A DNA stretch of 64,000 nt, from positions 1 through 64,000 of the forward strand of contig JAJTEK010000016.1 of NCBI GenBank assembly GCA_021299695.1, given 5' to 3'. A program made the position numbers and the translations under genes. This document shows, one piece after another, positions 29,118 through 38,913 of this stretch. Position 1 is the stretch's first letter; every line of letters begins with the position of its first letter. The DNA comes from Pirellula sp. GTDB lineage: Bacteria; Planctomycetota; Planctomycetia; Pirellulales; Pirellulaceae. The notes beneath the pieces were generated by a model, which saw nothing but the letters and a program-made list of their open reading frames with translations, was not told the origin of the DNA and made no database searches.

Positions 29118-29260
29118 GCTATCTTACTCCCTGGTCCTGACCTTCTTAGTAGAACCGAAATCCACACTCGCTCAAGATCGTCAAATAGAAGTGCTTTGAT
29201 TGATCAAAAACGCCTTGAATCGAGCAATATTCAGGTTAAAAAAGATAGCCATCTATCAGT

Positions 29261-32200
29261 CTAGCGAGGCGCCTTGTCGGTGGACAAATCCTGGTTGATA
29301 CTAGGCGATTTCGGGTCGCTCAAATCCAATTCCTGCTCAGTAAGAATAACCTTATTGTTGATTACGAGCTTTACTTTCGCTGTGTATTTTCCTTTTTGAA
29401 TCCCCTCGAGCAGATAGCTACCAGTTGGTTTAATATTCGCTTTGATCTCCTTGGGTTTCGTTTTCACCCCTGGTTTTGTTTCAGCGATGAGAGTCACAGT
29501 GCCACTGTCGACCGGTTTCCCCCGATGCAAAACTCGTCCGTAGAGTTTTAATGTCTTTTCGATCTCGGATTTCCCTTTGGCGATAACCGTGATCGATGGT
29601 AGTCTGGAATTAAGTGCATTTCCAACCGCATCGGTCAATCGGACAAACAACTGCAATTTGGCAGCTTTTTCTCCGACACCAAGAGAGCACTTCCATATAT
29701 TCTCCGCATCAAAAGTCGCTGGGGTCCACTCGGCATCCGCCGGCGGCTCATCGATGTCCGCACCAATCGCAACCATCTCGACAGAGGCCACTCCTGAGCC
29801 TTTGTCTGCGACGCAGATTTTCAGCTCCAGCGTATCATCGACCGAGACGATTCGAGTGCTAGGGGATAGTTCCAAGGATTCAATGGTTGGAGGCTGTGTA
29901 TCGATGAACAAGGGTACAGATCGGATCGGCTTTATCAATCCGTCTTTTTCAATACTCGCGACAAGTCGAGTCGGACGATCATAGAGGGCGTCCGATGGAA
30001 AGCTAAGTTGAAAATCAGAAACATGCGAATCAATTCTCACTGTCCCGGGAATTGGCAATACCGTCAAGTCCAGTGCCGTTTGGCGATCGTCGGTTATCTT
30101 TGCTATGCCAACGGGCTCGAAACCGTTCTCGATCGATTCTTGAACGACCGATACACCGTACCCCTTGGTCTCTTGATTGGACATCTTCAAATCGACTTTC
30201 ACAAGCAGTTTGTCTGCTTGAGTCATCGAGAGGAACAAACGATCATCTAATCCCTCGAATTCGACGTTTGGTTGACTAGAAATAGGCATGACATCTAGGC
30301 GAGTTTCTCTGCAATCCACCAAATAAACAAATGCTCTTGGAAAACCATCAACATCGATTTCTAGCCTGAGAGTCTCAGGCACCGGATCGGAGAACTCAAA
30401 CTGTAGACTATTGACTGATTCTTTAGAAATCGCAAGCGCATTTTTTCCCGTCACTGATTGCGGATCGAGACCGATGAACCTGGTTTGGACCGAAACCGGA
30501 CCGAGTGGAGACCGATTGGATTTTTCATGTAATACGAATTCGATCCGCAATCGATTGATGTTCGAATCAAAACGGACTTTGGGCGTAAGGTACTCTTGAG
30601 GACGAGCAATATCGAAATCGATAAATCTCAATGTTCGACTGTCATCGTTTGGGTAACCCAGCGCGTAGAGGAATCCTGTAAACCCTCCCATTTTGGGATT
30701 CATCGCCGAGGATTCGTCGGGTTTACTCGACCCTGAAGGATTTGCATTATTCGGATCCGAATCGGTCGGATTATCCTGGGGGGCCGTGATTTTCATCAGC
30801 GGCTGTTGGGTGGACAGCCATGAATGCCACTGAGCAAGTGAACGGCTTGAGGGATGTGAGTCGATCGGAAAGACGTCTGCGAAAAGGCCTGACTCGCAGG
30901 TGCTTTGTATCGATACACTTTCCCGGAGGGTGTGGGATTGATTTGGGAAAAGGATTTCAGTCGTTACGTAGGCGTTGGTAACTAGGGTTTGATTCAGATG
31001 ACGGTATTGGATTTCGCCATGGGGTAACTCGATTGGAATGCACCGACGCAACACGAGGCGACTCGATTGATTTTCTTCTTCTTGTAACCGCGAATCACTC
31101 GAAGTGTTCGTCGGCGTGTTGGAAGCCAACAGAAAGATTTCGCAAGAAGTTGAAAAACCTTTCGCAGTCGCTCGCCTAACGAGACGAAGACTAAAGGGTA
31201 TGCTTGTTTCCTCCGTTAGCAGGAACGGGCTCGAGATCAAAGAGCCGTTGGGAGGGAAAATCCTCGAACGGTCGTCTACCGAATTCAATTTGATCCCCAA
31301 AGGGACAGCGGCTTCCGTAGGAACGGACTCAATTTCTAAACAATCGGTATCAAAAACGATTAGCAATCGAAAAGCATCATCGAGCTTACAATCATTCTGG
31401 ATTGTAAAATTTAAATATGATTCGGTCTCGTACCTTAAACTGACAGGATCAGCGGAAACGTCGAGATTTATCTGTTTAGAACCGTCTGCGTCGTCGGCCA
31501 TATCGTCGGATTGTAGGAATTCGCGATAGGCTTCAAGCCGTTCCTGGGCCCAGGTGCCATTCAACCCGTCAAAAAATATTAGTTCCTCAGAGAGACGCTT
31601 CGACTCAAAGGTGACCAACGCATCTTGACAAAAGACGATAGGCGTATACTCGGGATTTCTCATCCAATCGTAAGCATCCCTCCAGTCCGTGAGTAAACTT
31701 CTTGCTTTCGCCGACTGAAATTCGCTTTCCTTGTCATCGGATCTTGGAGGGCCGTTGGCGGATAAAGTAAACAAGAGGTTGGAAACATCGCCACCTGCGT
31801 CTAGCAGAAGTTTCTCCGATTCATTCCATTCGGAATTATCAGTTATATTTTCTGTTTGTTCTAGGTCTCGCAGCTTTTGGAGCAGTGCAGCTTCTCTTTT
31901 GGTAATTTTGGGGACTGGGCGGTTGATAGAATTTGATGAAGGTTGATTTTCTAGGCTTTGGTCCGACTGTGGGAAAATACCTAAATACCTTAGATAGAGG
32001 ACCGCTCGCTGGATTTGTCTGAGCAATCTGTTTCTTTTCAAATACCTATCTACCGAGCTAGTGAATAAAATTTGCTTGTTTTGCGAGACCACATCGTTTT
32101 CCGAGTAGGCTAAGGCGGAATGGAAATCTTCGTCAATAACACCCAAGTAATACTCTTTTTGCCTTATAAAAGGAATCGATGTGCAATCGAGCAACTGTCT

Positions 32201-34432
32201 ATCAAATACAACTTTTTGGGGCGATTCATCGCCGTTTTGGTTCGAAATGACTTTAACATTAAATAGCTTTGAACGGATAGAATCTCCTGTTTCGACTAAA
32301 TCCTCTGTGAGTTGTTGAATGATCTGCTGTTTAGGATTGTCTACGTTACTCAATCGATTTAAAGCATTTTTTAGTTCTTGAAGTTTATTAATCCAGTTCG
32401 AAACCAGATCGAAGGAAACATCGGGTTGTTCAATCGAATAAGGGTTGCAGTATAGCCTGAGAATCTCCTCAGCCGACTCAAATTCCGTCAGCCAGACGCT
32501 ATGAGCAGAAAGAATTGTTTCGAAATCATCGCAAAGAAGTTGATATTCCTGCTGTAGGTTAACGGAATCGCGAATAAATCGATCAAGTGTGCATGCGTCC
32601 GAGCGAAACTTGAGAATCACCGCCTCAGACTGCAGTCGCAAACGATCAAGATCAATGATTTGGTTTCGGAAAATGTTCGGTAAAGCGGCGTCCAATGCAG
32701 ATACCTTTTCGGAAAGGATCCGCGTTTGAATCAGTATCCGAACGTCCTTCCATTCTATATCTAAGAGATTCAATAAGTGATTTGCCCAGTTCACTTCCGC
32801 GAACTGGTTAAGCGATCGATTGCCTTTTAGCCAGTCTCTAAGCTTATCGGGCGTTTCCTCGGCTAATAACTTCTCAAGCTCTGCAATGGGATTTTCGATT
32901 CCGTCTTGATCTGCACGAAGTATTTCTTCAAGAGAGAGCGAATGCAGATTGCTGTAATTGCTGCTCCAAAGGGCTGTGGCATTAGGTCCGCCAGTTCGTA
33001 AATGACTTCTCTCGACCATTTTCTCAAGGTCGAGCTTGTCTCTAGAAGGAGAATATTGACCGCCAGAATCGGCATTAAATCCAAGGGTAGAAGCTTGCAG
33101 ATCTTCTATGATCGTTTGCTGTTGTCTGATTATCGCTTTTTTGAGTACTTTTCTCGAGTGAAAATTGCTTTCAAGATAATTGGCATTAGGAAATTTCTTT
33201 GTTCGATCCCGCCCCAAGTTGTCGGCTTGCTGCCAAAAAGATTCCAGGTTTACCCAATCTGCGGCTAATCGTTCGCGTTCCTTTAACGATTGATCCGCCG
33301 TTGCGGCATTGTCGCCGCTTGCGCTTGGACTTGATGAATCTTCTTGGTTTTCTTTGATCTTTTTGGATTTGATTAGACCAAGGAGATTTTCATAGGGTGA
33401 TTTGGTCCTTGAGGATAGTTCTTTTTCTTTAGAAGGCTCTTTATTGCCAATCAGGTGGATCGTCAGGGGGTAAGAATTTTGGATTCCAGTCTCCAAGAAG
33501 CCGTTATCAGCCGACTTGTTTTCTTCTTTCCTCTTATCGCTGTTTTCTTTTCGGATGCTGGAGATCAATGTAGCATTCTGTGGGCTCCAGAGGTTTGGCT
33601 CGTCGGAGTTGGACTGATGGATCCAGTCATACACGGAACGACTTATGTAACTACCGATTTCTTGAACATCGATTTTTTTGTCTTGATTAAAATCTGCCGC
33701 ACCCTTAATTCCCTCGCAGAAGAAATGGGTCGTTAGCGAGCTGCTCAGAAGAATTGAAGTTCTTGACGCTTCGAAATTTTCATGAGGAAAATAGACCGTA
33801 ATCGTTTTTTCGGGATTGTTGTCGCTTTTCTGTGCGATTTCTTCTATTGATCGGCTTATTAGTTTTGGGAAATGATCTGTGAATATCCCTAGTCTAGGAT
33901 CGTAGTGGATACTTCCTGCTGGTATAATGACAAGTTTATTTTTTGCGGGCAAATTGCTTATTTCATTGAGTAGCCATTCTACTGATATCAACCCCTTGTC
34001 AGTCTTATTCAGATCGAATTCGTTTGTAATGAAGTATGCTTTCCCGTTTATTGCGGCACATCGGAAGTAAAGAAAGATAATCACGCTGTCTTTGGATGTT
34101 ACGCCCTTTATTGTTTCTGGGCTCAATAGAGATGTTGACGAATAAGATGCATCTTGATTGTGGTAGAGGGTCTCATCGATTTTTGAAAGATTATTTTTTT
34201 CGAATTCGACGAATGGAATGGACTCGACGGAATCTATTGGGTATATGCCGTTGCCCAATGCGATGATGTGTGTACGCGGTAATCCAAATGGACTAAGTAT
34301 AAGATATAGCCATAGCAAACAAATCAGGATAAATAGCAGTAACCAAGCTACCTTGCGGGCGATCTGTCGGCGATTGACCAACTCCTTTTCTGGTGCTTGG
34401 GTTTTCCATGCTGATCGATCGCTCGAAGTCAT
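29261..34432 (-). CDS. Giant paralogue of the caspase-like protein with degenerate catalytic dyad and C-terminal Ig/carboxypeptidase-regulatory-like repeats
   Basis: 1723 aa; N-terminal TM; IIFLYFRCAAINGKAYF and KLVIIPAGSI occupy the HG and DC positions; GIKGAADFNQDKKIDVQEIGSYI; C-terminal LYGRVLHRGKPVDSGTVTLIAE. Confidence 0.75.
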   Translation of the reverse strand: MTSSDRSAWKTQAPEKELVNRRQIARKVAWLLLFILICLLWLYLILSPFGLPRTHIIALGNGIYPIDSVESIPFVEFEKNNLSKIDETLYHNQDASYSSTSLLSPETIKGVTSKDSVIIFLYFRCAAINGKAYFITNEFDLNKTDKGLISVEWLLNEISNLPAKNKLVIIPAGSIHYDPRLGIFTDHFPKLISRSIEEIAQKSDNNPEKTITVYFPHENFEASRTSILLSSSLTTHFFCEGIKGAADFNQDKKIDVQEIGSYISRSVYDWIHQSNSDEPNLWSPQNATLISSIRKENSDKRKEENKSADNGFLETGIQNSYPLTIHLIGNKEPSKEKELSSRTKSPYENLLGLIKSKKIKENQEDSSSPSASGDNAATADQSLKERERLAADWVNLESFWQQADNLGRDRTKKFPNANYLESNFHSRKVLKKAIIRQQQTIIEDLQASTLGFNADSGGQYSPSRDKLDLEKMVERSHLRTGGPNATALWSSNYSNLHSLSLEEILRADQDGIENPIAELEKLLAEETPDKLRDWLKGNRSLNQFAEVNWANHLLNLLDIEWKDVRILIQTRILSEKVSALDAALPNIFRNQIIDLDRLRLQSEAVILKFRSDACTLDRFIRDSVNLQQEYQLLCDDFETILSAHSVWLTEFESAEEILRLYCNPYSIEQPDVSFDLVSNWINKLQELKNALNRLSNVDNPKQQIIQQLTEDLVETGDSIRSKLFNVKVISNQNGDESPQKVVFDRQLLDCTSIPFIRQKEYYLGVIDEDFHSALAYSENDVVSQNKQILFTSSVDRYLKRNRLLRQIQRAVLYLRYLGIFPQSDQSLENQPSSNSINRPVPKITKREAALLQKLRDLEQTENITDNSEWNESEKLLLDAGGDVSNLLFTLSANGPPRSDDKESEFQSAKARSLLTDWRDAYDWMRNPEYTPIVFCQDALVTFESKRLSEELIFFDGLNGTWAQERLEAYREFLQSDDMADDADGSKQINLDVSADPVSLRYETESYLNFTIQNDCKLDDAFRLLIVFDTDCLEIESVPTEAAVPLGIKLNSVDDRSRIFPPNGSLISSPFLLTEETSIPFSLRLVRRATAKGFSTSCEIFLLASNTPTNTSSDSRLQEEENQSSRLVLRRCIPIELPHGEIQYRHLNQTLVTNAYVTTEILFPNQSHTLRESVSIQSTCESGLFADVFPIDSHPSSRSLAQWHSWLSTQQPLMKITAPQDNPTDSDPNNANPSGSSKPDESSAMNPKMGGFTGFLYALGYPNDDSRTLRFIDFDIARPQEYLTPKVRFDSNINRLRIEFVLHEKSNRSPLGPVSVQTRFIGLDPQSVTGKNALAISKESVNSLQFEFSDPVPETLRLEIDVDGFPRAFVYLVDCRETRLDVMPISSQPNVEFEGLDDRLFLSMTQADKLLVKVDLKMSNQETKGYGVSVVQESIENGFEPVGIAKITDDRQTALDLTVLPIPGTVRIDSHVSDFQLSFPSDALYDRPTRLVASIEKDGLIKPIRSVPLFIDTQPPTIESLELSPSTRIVSVDDTLELKICVADKGSGVASVEMVAIGADIDEPPADAEWTPATFDAENIWKCSLGVGEKAAKLQLFVRLTDAVGNALNSRLPSITVIAKGKSEIEKTLKLYGRVLHRGKPVDSGTVTLIAETKPGVKTKPKEIKANIKPTGSYLLEGIQKGKYTAKVKLVINNKVILTEQELDLSDPKSPSINQDLSTDKAPR

Positions 34433-34498
34433 TTTTGGTCCCTGTTTTTCAGTTGGTGTCCGGATACTCCTGGACTGATCCTTATCTGCGAAAGGCCT

Positions 34499-35989
34499 CT
34501 AGTAGGACCATCGTAAATCGAATCGGAACAAGGACTGGTAGAAGTGGTTGTCTGTCAAAGAGAAACCCGTTCCAAAACCTGCTTCGAATAGTCCTAAATC
34601 GCCACCTCTGTCGAAAACGAATCGAACACCCGGCTGCAAATTGGAGATGTAGTCACCGGATATCTTGTTTGCCTCGATTCCCTTGGCTCCAGAGAGAACT
34701 GCCCAGTTCACACTTTCCAAGGTGGGAATGATCGCAAATTGATCGCTTTCGTACCAGACTCTTGCAACCCCGAGGGAGTACTCGAGGACTTCACCAGAAA
34801 AATTTGGGTCGCCTCCGATTGGAAAGAGCAACGTGATCATGCCATGGAACATGGTCCTTTCATTCCGAGTATACCTGCCGATCAATCCAGGTTCCATCGA
34901 CACATGGCCGTTTCCACGTCCCGAAGATGCTTGTCCCGTTGGTGTATGGGTTCTTGTGATCTGGGTTAGTTGCAAGGATTGCCCTTTAAGAAGTACCAAT
35001 TTGGTTGTAACCGACATATCCCCAAAGCCAGAGGTGTTCGGATTGATCGTTGGATTGAGCCAAATAAGTGGTAGTTCCGTACCAACTGAGAGGGTCTCAG
35101 ATCCCACTTCCATCAGGATGCTGTATTCTTGAAGATCGAGGCCTATTTCCGGTGTTTTCGGACCTTTCGGGGGAGCAGCCCAAAGATATTCCGCGCGGTT
35201 TGGAAACTGCCATCCGTACTGAAAGTCCGACCGGATTCGAAGGTTATTGAACGGCTGCGAAGCGGGTATATGCGATAGGGCGAAGGGCAATCTCTCGTGA
35301 CCGATCCCCAAGTCCCTACCAACTCCTCGTCTTCCGAAACTGCTCGTGAACTCTCGTGCATTTGCGTAATCGCCAGAGCCTGTACCGAGGTTTATGAGGT
35401 TGTTCGATGGCCTCAACGAGTCGAGCATATACTCATCAGCACCAGAGAAATCTTCCGGCAAAAGGCTTTGACTCGCATAGCTAGAAAACACAGACGTATC
35501 CTGAGCTATTCGTTCCTCAACCCTCAGATTTGGCCTAAGGTATAGGTTGCCATCATCGCCGAAGGCTGGCAAGGCGGGTTCGTAGAAGAACTGCTTAGTA
35601 GTCCCAAAAGTTACGGGCGCATTTTCGATAGTTTCCGATTGACCGTCTATCACCCCGGACGTGGTCTGAGTTTGTGACGCAATCGATGCGGGCAATTGAG
35701 GCGATTGGGCGATTTGAACAAGTGCTTGCTTTGATTCCTCGCTGTTTTGTGAGTCGAGCAACATCGGAGGGTTTAGGACTACTTGCTCGATAACCGAATC
35801 CCCAGAATTCAGTAACTTCGGCGCATGAACGAACAAAACGGGTGGGGCTGCTTTTCCAAAAAACAAATCCCTCGGACTGGATTCTTGCCACGCGATCGCT
35901 AACGGTAGTTGACCGATAACCAAGCAGAAGAAGTAGAAGCCAATCCTCTTGAAAGACCAACCTGACCTAGTTGTGGTAATCCTCTTCAC
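34499..35989 (-). CDS. Outer-membrane beta-barrel-like protein
   Basis: Signal-like N-terminus; GFGDMSVTTKLVLLKG...MFHGMITLLFPIGGDPNF...; terminal aromatic FDLRWSY. Confidence 0.6.
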   Translation of the reverse strand: MKRITTTRSGWSFKRIGFYFFCLVIGQLPLAIAWQESSPRDLFFGKAAPPVLFVHAPKLLNSGDSVIEQVVLNPPMLLDSQNSEESKQALVQIAQSPQLPASIASQTQTTSGVIDGQSETIENAPVTFGTTKQFFYEPALPAFGDDGNLYLRPNLRVEERIAQDTSVFSSYASQSLLPEDFSGADEYMLDSLRPSNNLINLGTGSGDYANAREFTSSFGRRGVGRDLGIGHERLPFALSHIPASQPFNNLRIRSDFQYGWQFPNRAEYLWAAPPKGPKTPEIGLDLQEYSILMEVGSETLSVGTELPLIWLNPTINPNTSGFGDMSVTTKLVLLKGQSLQLTQITRTHTPTGQASSGRGNGHVSMEPGLIGRYTRNERTMFHGMITLLFPIGGDPNFSGEVLEYSLGVARVWYESDQFAIIPTLESVNWAVLSGAKGIEANKISGDYISNLQPGVRFVFDRGGDLGLFEAGFGTGFSLTDNHFYQSLFRFDLRWSY

Positions 35990-36172
35990 GCGACGACTCG
36001 AGTCTGCAATTCAAACCTAGAAATGGCGGTCTTATTAGGGAAACTCCTTGTAGTTAGAATCGTCTTCGTCCATCCTTTGATTCCAACAGAAAAGTAAACT
36101 TTAACGATTTTTTTGATTCTAACAGCGCCCCAACCGAGAGTTGTAATGCTGTCACTCTCATTTGCTTTTCAG

Positions 36173-36200
36173 GATTGCTAGCATCTGATTGCTAGCATCT
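36173..36200. repeat. Perfect 14-bp tandem duplication gattgctagcatct x2
   Basis: Direct reading; covers the 3' end/stop of the 36192-37553 gene. Confidence 0.8.
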
Positions 36201-37553
36201 CTTAAGGAGGGCTGTCCAGATCTGAAGCCATGGAGAGCCAAAAGGTCTGGCATTCCAGAAGATCCCTCCGGATTCGCCGAGGAACTGAACCGGTCCGACA
36301 ATGGTGTCCATCGCATCGGTATCCCATTGGACGGGGATCTCTTGGCCCGTCGTCGTATCGAGGATCGTCAAACGCTTTCCTGTCAAATAACTGATCCGTC
36401 CGGTCGCAGCATCGATCGCCGGCGGATGCGTGATGGACTCTTTGTTATGCGATACCCACTCCCAATTGCCGTTTTGTGGGCCGTCTTGTAGGTCCTCTCG
36501 GACTCCGACCCGCACGATCCGAACGGTCCCTTGAGGATCCTTCCTCAAGGTGTAGATCCAGGTCCCGCAATTGGAAGCCATGAGCCAGTGCCGGGGACCT
36601 TGGACTCCTGGATAGGGTGCCGATTCGGTCTGGGTTAAGCGTCGGATTTGGATCCCCGGTGGGCTGGCCAGTTGAGCACCGCTGGGATGGGCCTCAGGGG
36701 TCTGCCGATCGAGCAGGCTTGGCCATCGGTCGGCCTGGGCTGGCAATTGGGCCAAGAAAACCTCGTCGACCCATCGATCATCGGGGTTTTGCGATTGGGT
36801 TTGCGATTGGCCTTTCGATCGGTTCGCTACGCGTCCAAGGAAGGCTAATTGCCTGAGGGTCGGATGGGGGACCCAGCACTCCTCGCGAGCCGATTCGATG
36901 GCTTGGTCCGGGACCAGGATCAGTGCAGCCCAGCCGATCCCCTTGAATTCCTCTTCGAACCTTAGGGGTTGGAGTTCGGTCTGGGTGTCTGAGTCGCTCG
37001 TCCATAGATCGACGATTGCAAAACCGACGGTACGGCGCTCGGGAGCCAAAGCGTCGTTGTAGGTAAAGCTGATCCACGTTCCATCGGAGGAGAAGCTATG
37101 GGCGTGGGTTCCGCCTCGGAGAACTCCCCAAGGGATTGGTGTTTGGAGGCTTCTCGATTCGATCGAGACGAGTTTGCTCTTTGGATCGGAGTTTGTGTCG
37201 CTCGGTTCGATGTGGAGGCAGGCTCCAAAGCGACGGGTCATCGAATAGGGTTGGAGTTCGTCGCAATGGGTCAACCCATGAATAAACACCACGGTGGAGC
37301 GAAGCGGATGGCACACGACAGCACCGACACCTGGTCCATGGACCGATTGGCTGTGGGTGTCATAGAGGATGCGAACAGAATTGTCGCTGAGATCGAGCGA
37401 TTCGATCCGCGTGGTTTTGGCGATATCCGAATCGGCATTGCGTGTGTCGTAGACTAGGTAACGGCCAGAGTGCGAGATGGCTTGGCGATGGTTCAGGAAG
37501 TGTCCGTAGTTGCCGAAGGTGCGTTGGCGAAGCTGGGCGTGAAGTCCTGGCAT
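36192..37553 (-). CDS. DUF3748 beta-propeller protein
   Basis: TFGNYGHFLNHRQAISHSGRYLVYDTRNADSDIAKTTRIESLDL...SVHGPGVGAVVCHP. Confidence 0.78.
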   Translation of the reverse strand: MPGLHAQLRQRTFGNYGHFLNHRQAISHSGRYLVYDTRNADSDIAKTTRIESLDLSDNSVRILYDTHSQSVHGPGVGAVVCHPLRSTVVFIHGLTHCDELQPYSMTRRFGACLHIEPSDTNSDPKSKLVSIESRSLQTPIPWGVLRGGTHAHSFSSDGTWISFTYNDALAPERRTVGFAIVDLWTSDSDTQTELQPLRFEEEFKGIGWAALILVPDQAIESAREECWVPHPTLRQLAFLGRVANRSKGQSQTQSQNPDDRWVDEVFLAQLPAQADRWPSLLDRQTPEAHPSGAQLASPPGIQIRRLTQTESAPYPGVQGPRHWLMASNCGTWIYTLRKDPQGTVRIVRVGVREDLQDGPQNGNWEWVSHNKESITHPPAIDAATGRISYLTGKRLTILDTTTGQEIPVQWDTDAMDTIVGPVQFLGESGGIFWNARPFGSPWLQIWTALLKRC

Positions 37554-37560
37554 GGCTCGT

Positions 37561-38907
37561 CTAGCTCAGAAAGAGAAGCGCGACGTTGACATAGATGAGG
37601 ATTCCTAGCAGATCGCTCAATCCTGCTACAAACTGATTGCTCATCATGGCAGGATCGAGCCCCATGCGTTTGAAGATCAGCGGCAGGATGCTTCCCAAGC
37701 AGGTTCCGCAGAGCACGACGCACAGGATCGTGATGGGGATGATCAGTGCGTGAAACGGGGTGGGAGCCAAAATCAGGGCGCAGAGAAATCCCATCGCCCC
37801 CATGATTCCGCCGAGAATAAAACCCATGATGATTTCGCGACGGACGATCAGTCCCCAATCGCTCAGTTCGACATCCTTGGTCACCAATGCGGAGATGATC
37901 AGGGTTGAGGATTGGCTACCGGAGTTTCCTCCGCTACTGATGATCAGGGGGATAAACAGGACGAGCCATGCATAGGTGTCGAGCCACGATTGGTACATCC
38001 TTAGTGCAAAGGCGGTCGATAGGGCAGCAAAGAAGAGGATCAATAGCCAAAAGCCACGTTTCCATGAGAGCAACAGGACTGGTGTGCGGAGGTAGGAGTC
38101 GCTCAGGGGCTTGACGGCCACGATTCGCTGGACGTCTTCTGCGGCTTCTTCTCGCACCACATCGATCACGTCGTCGTGGGTGATGATGCCCATCATGTGA
38201 TTTGCATCATCGACGACGGGTATGGCCATGATGTTGTAGAAGGCGACTTTTTGTGCGACCTGCTCTTGATCATCGTGGACTTTGACCGATACCACATCGG
38301 TTTTCATGAGATCGGCTAAGGTGGTTTCGGGTCTTCCGATGGCCGAGATGAGCAACCGTCCACTGACGACTCCTCGGAGGTGGTTGGTCGTATCGACGAC
38401 ATAGATGTAATAGATTGTTTCGAGCCGTTCGGCTTGCCGACTGAGCTCATCGAGGGCTTGGCGGACGGTCAGGGTTTCGGCCAAGCAGGCTACCTCGGTG
38501 GTCATCATGGCCCCTGCGGTTCCTTCGGGGAAGGTTTGCAGGCGGCGGATATCGCGTCGGTCGGGGGCGGGGACGAGAGCCAGGATCGCGTCGACGCGGT
38601 CCTCGGGGACTTTGCGGAGCAGATCGACCGCATCGTCGGCTGGCAGTTGGGTGACGAGTACGGCGATTTGTTTTTCGTCTTGGGTGGCGATCAGCTCGAC
38701 TTGTCGATCGAGGGGGAAGTACTGAAACACCTCGGCCTGCAGGGTTGGCTGGGCGTGTTGCAGGACTCTCCAGGTTTCCTCGTTGTCGAGGCCTTCCATG
38801 AACTCGGCGGTGCGGGCCGGGTGGAGCGCAGTGCAAAACTCGCGGAGTTCGTCGGTGCGATCCTCTGCGAGCATTTCTCGGAGTTCAGGAAGGAACAGGG
38901 TGTTCAT
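37561..38907 (-). CDS. mgtE: Magnesium transporter MgtE
   Basis: N-domain + CBS pair + TM domain: GGNSGSQSSTLIISALVTKDVELSDW...LGSILPLIFKRMGLDPAMMSNQFV. Confidence 0.93.
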   Translation of the reverse strand: MNTLFLPELREMLAEDRTDELREFCTALHPARTAEFMEGLDNEETWRVLQHAQPTLQAEVFQYFPLDRQVELIATQDEKQIAVLVTQLPADDAVDLLRKVPEDRVDAILALVPAPDRRDIRRLQTFPEGTAGAMMTTEVACLAETLTVRQALDELSRQAERLETIYYIYVVDTTNHLRGVVSGRLLISAIGRPETTLADLMKTDVVSVKVHDDQEQVAQKVAFYNIMAIPVVDDANHMMGIITHDDVIDVVREEAAEDVQRIVAVKPLSDSYLRTPVLLLSWKRGFWLLILFFAALSTAFALRMYQSWLDTYAWLVLFIPLIISSGGNSGSQSSTLIISALVTKDVELSDWGLIVRREIIMGFILGGIMGAMGFLCALILAPTPFHALIIPITILCVVLCGTCLGSILPLIFKRMGLDPAMMSNQFVAGLSDLLGILIYVNVALLFLS

Positions 38908-38913
38908 CAGGCG

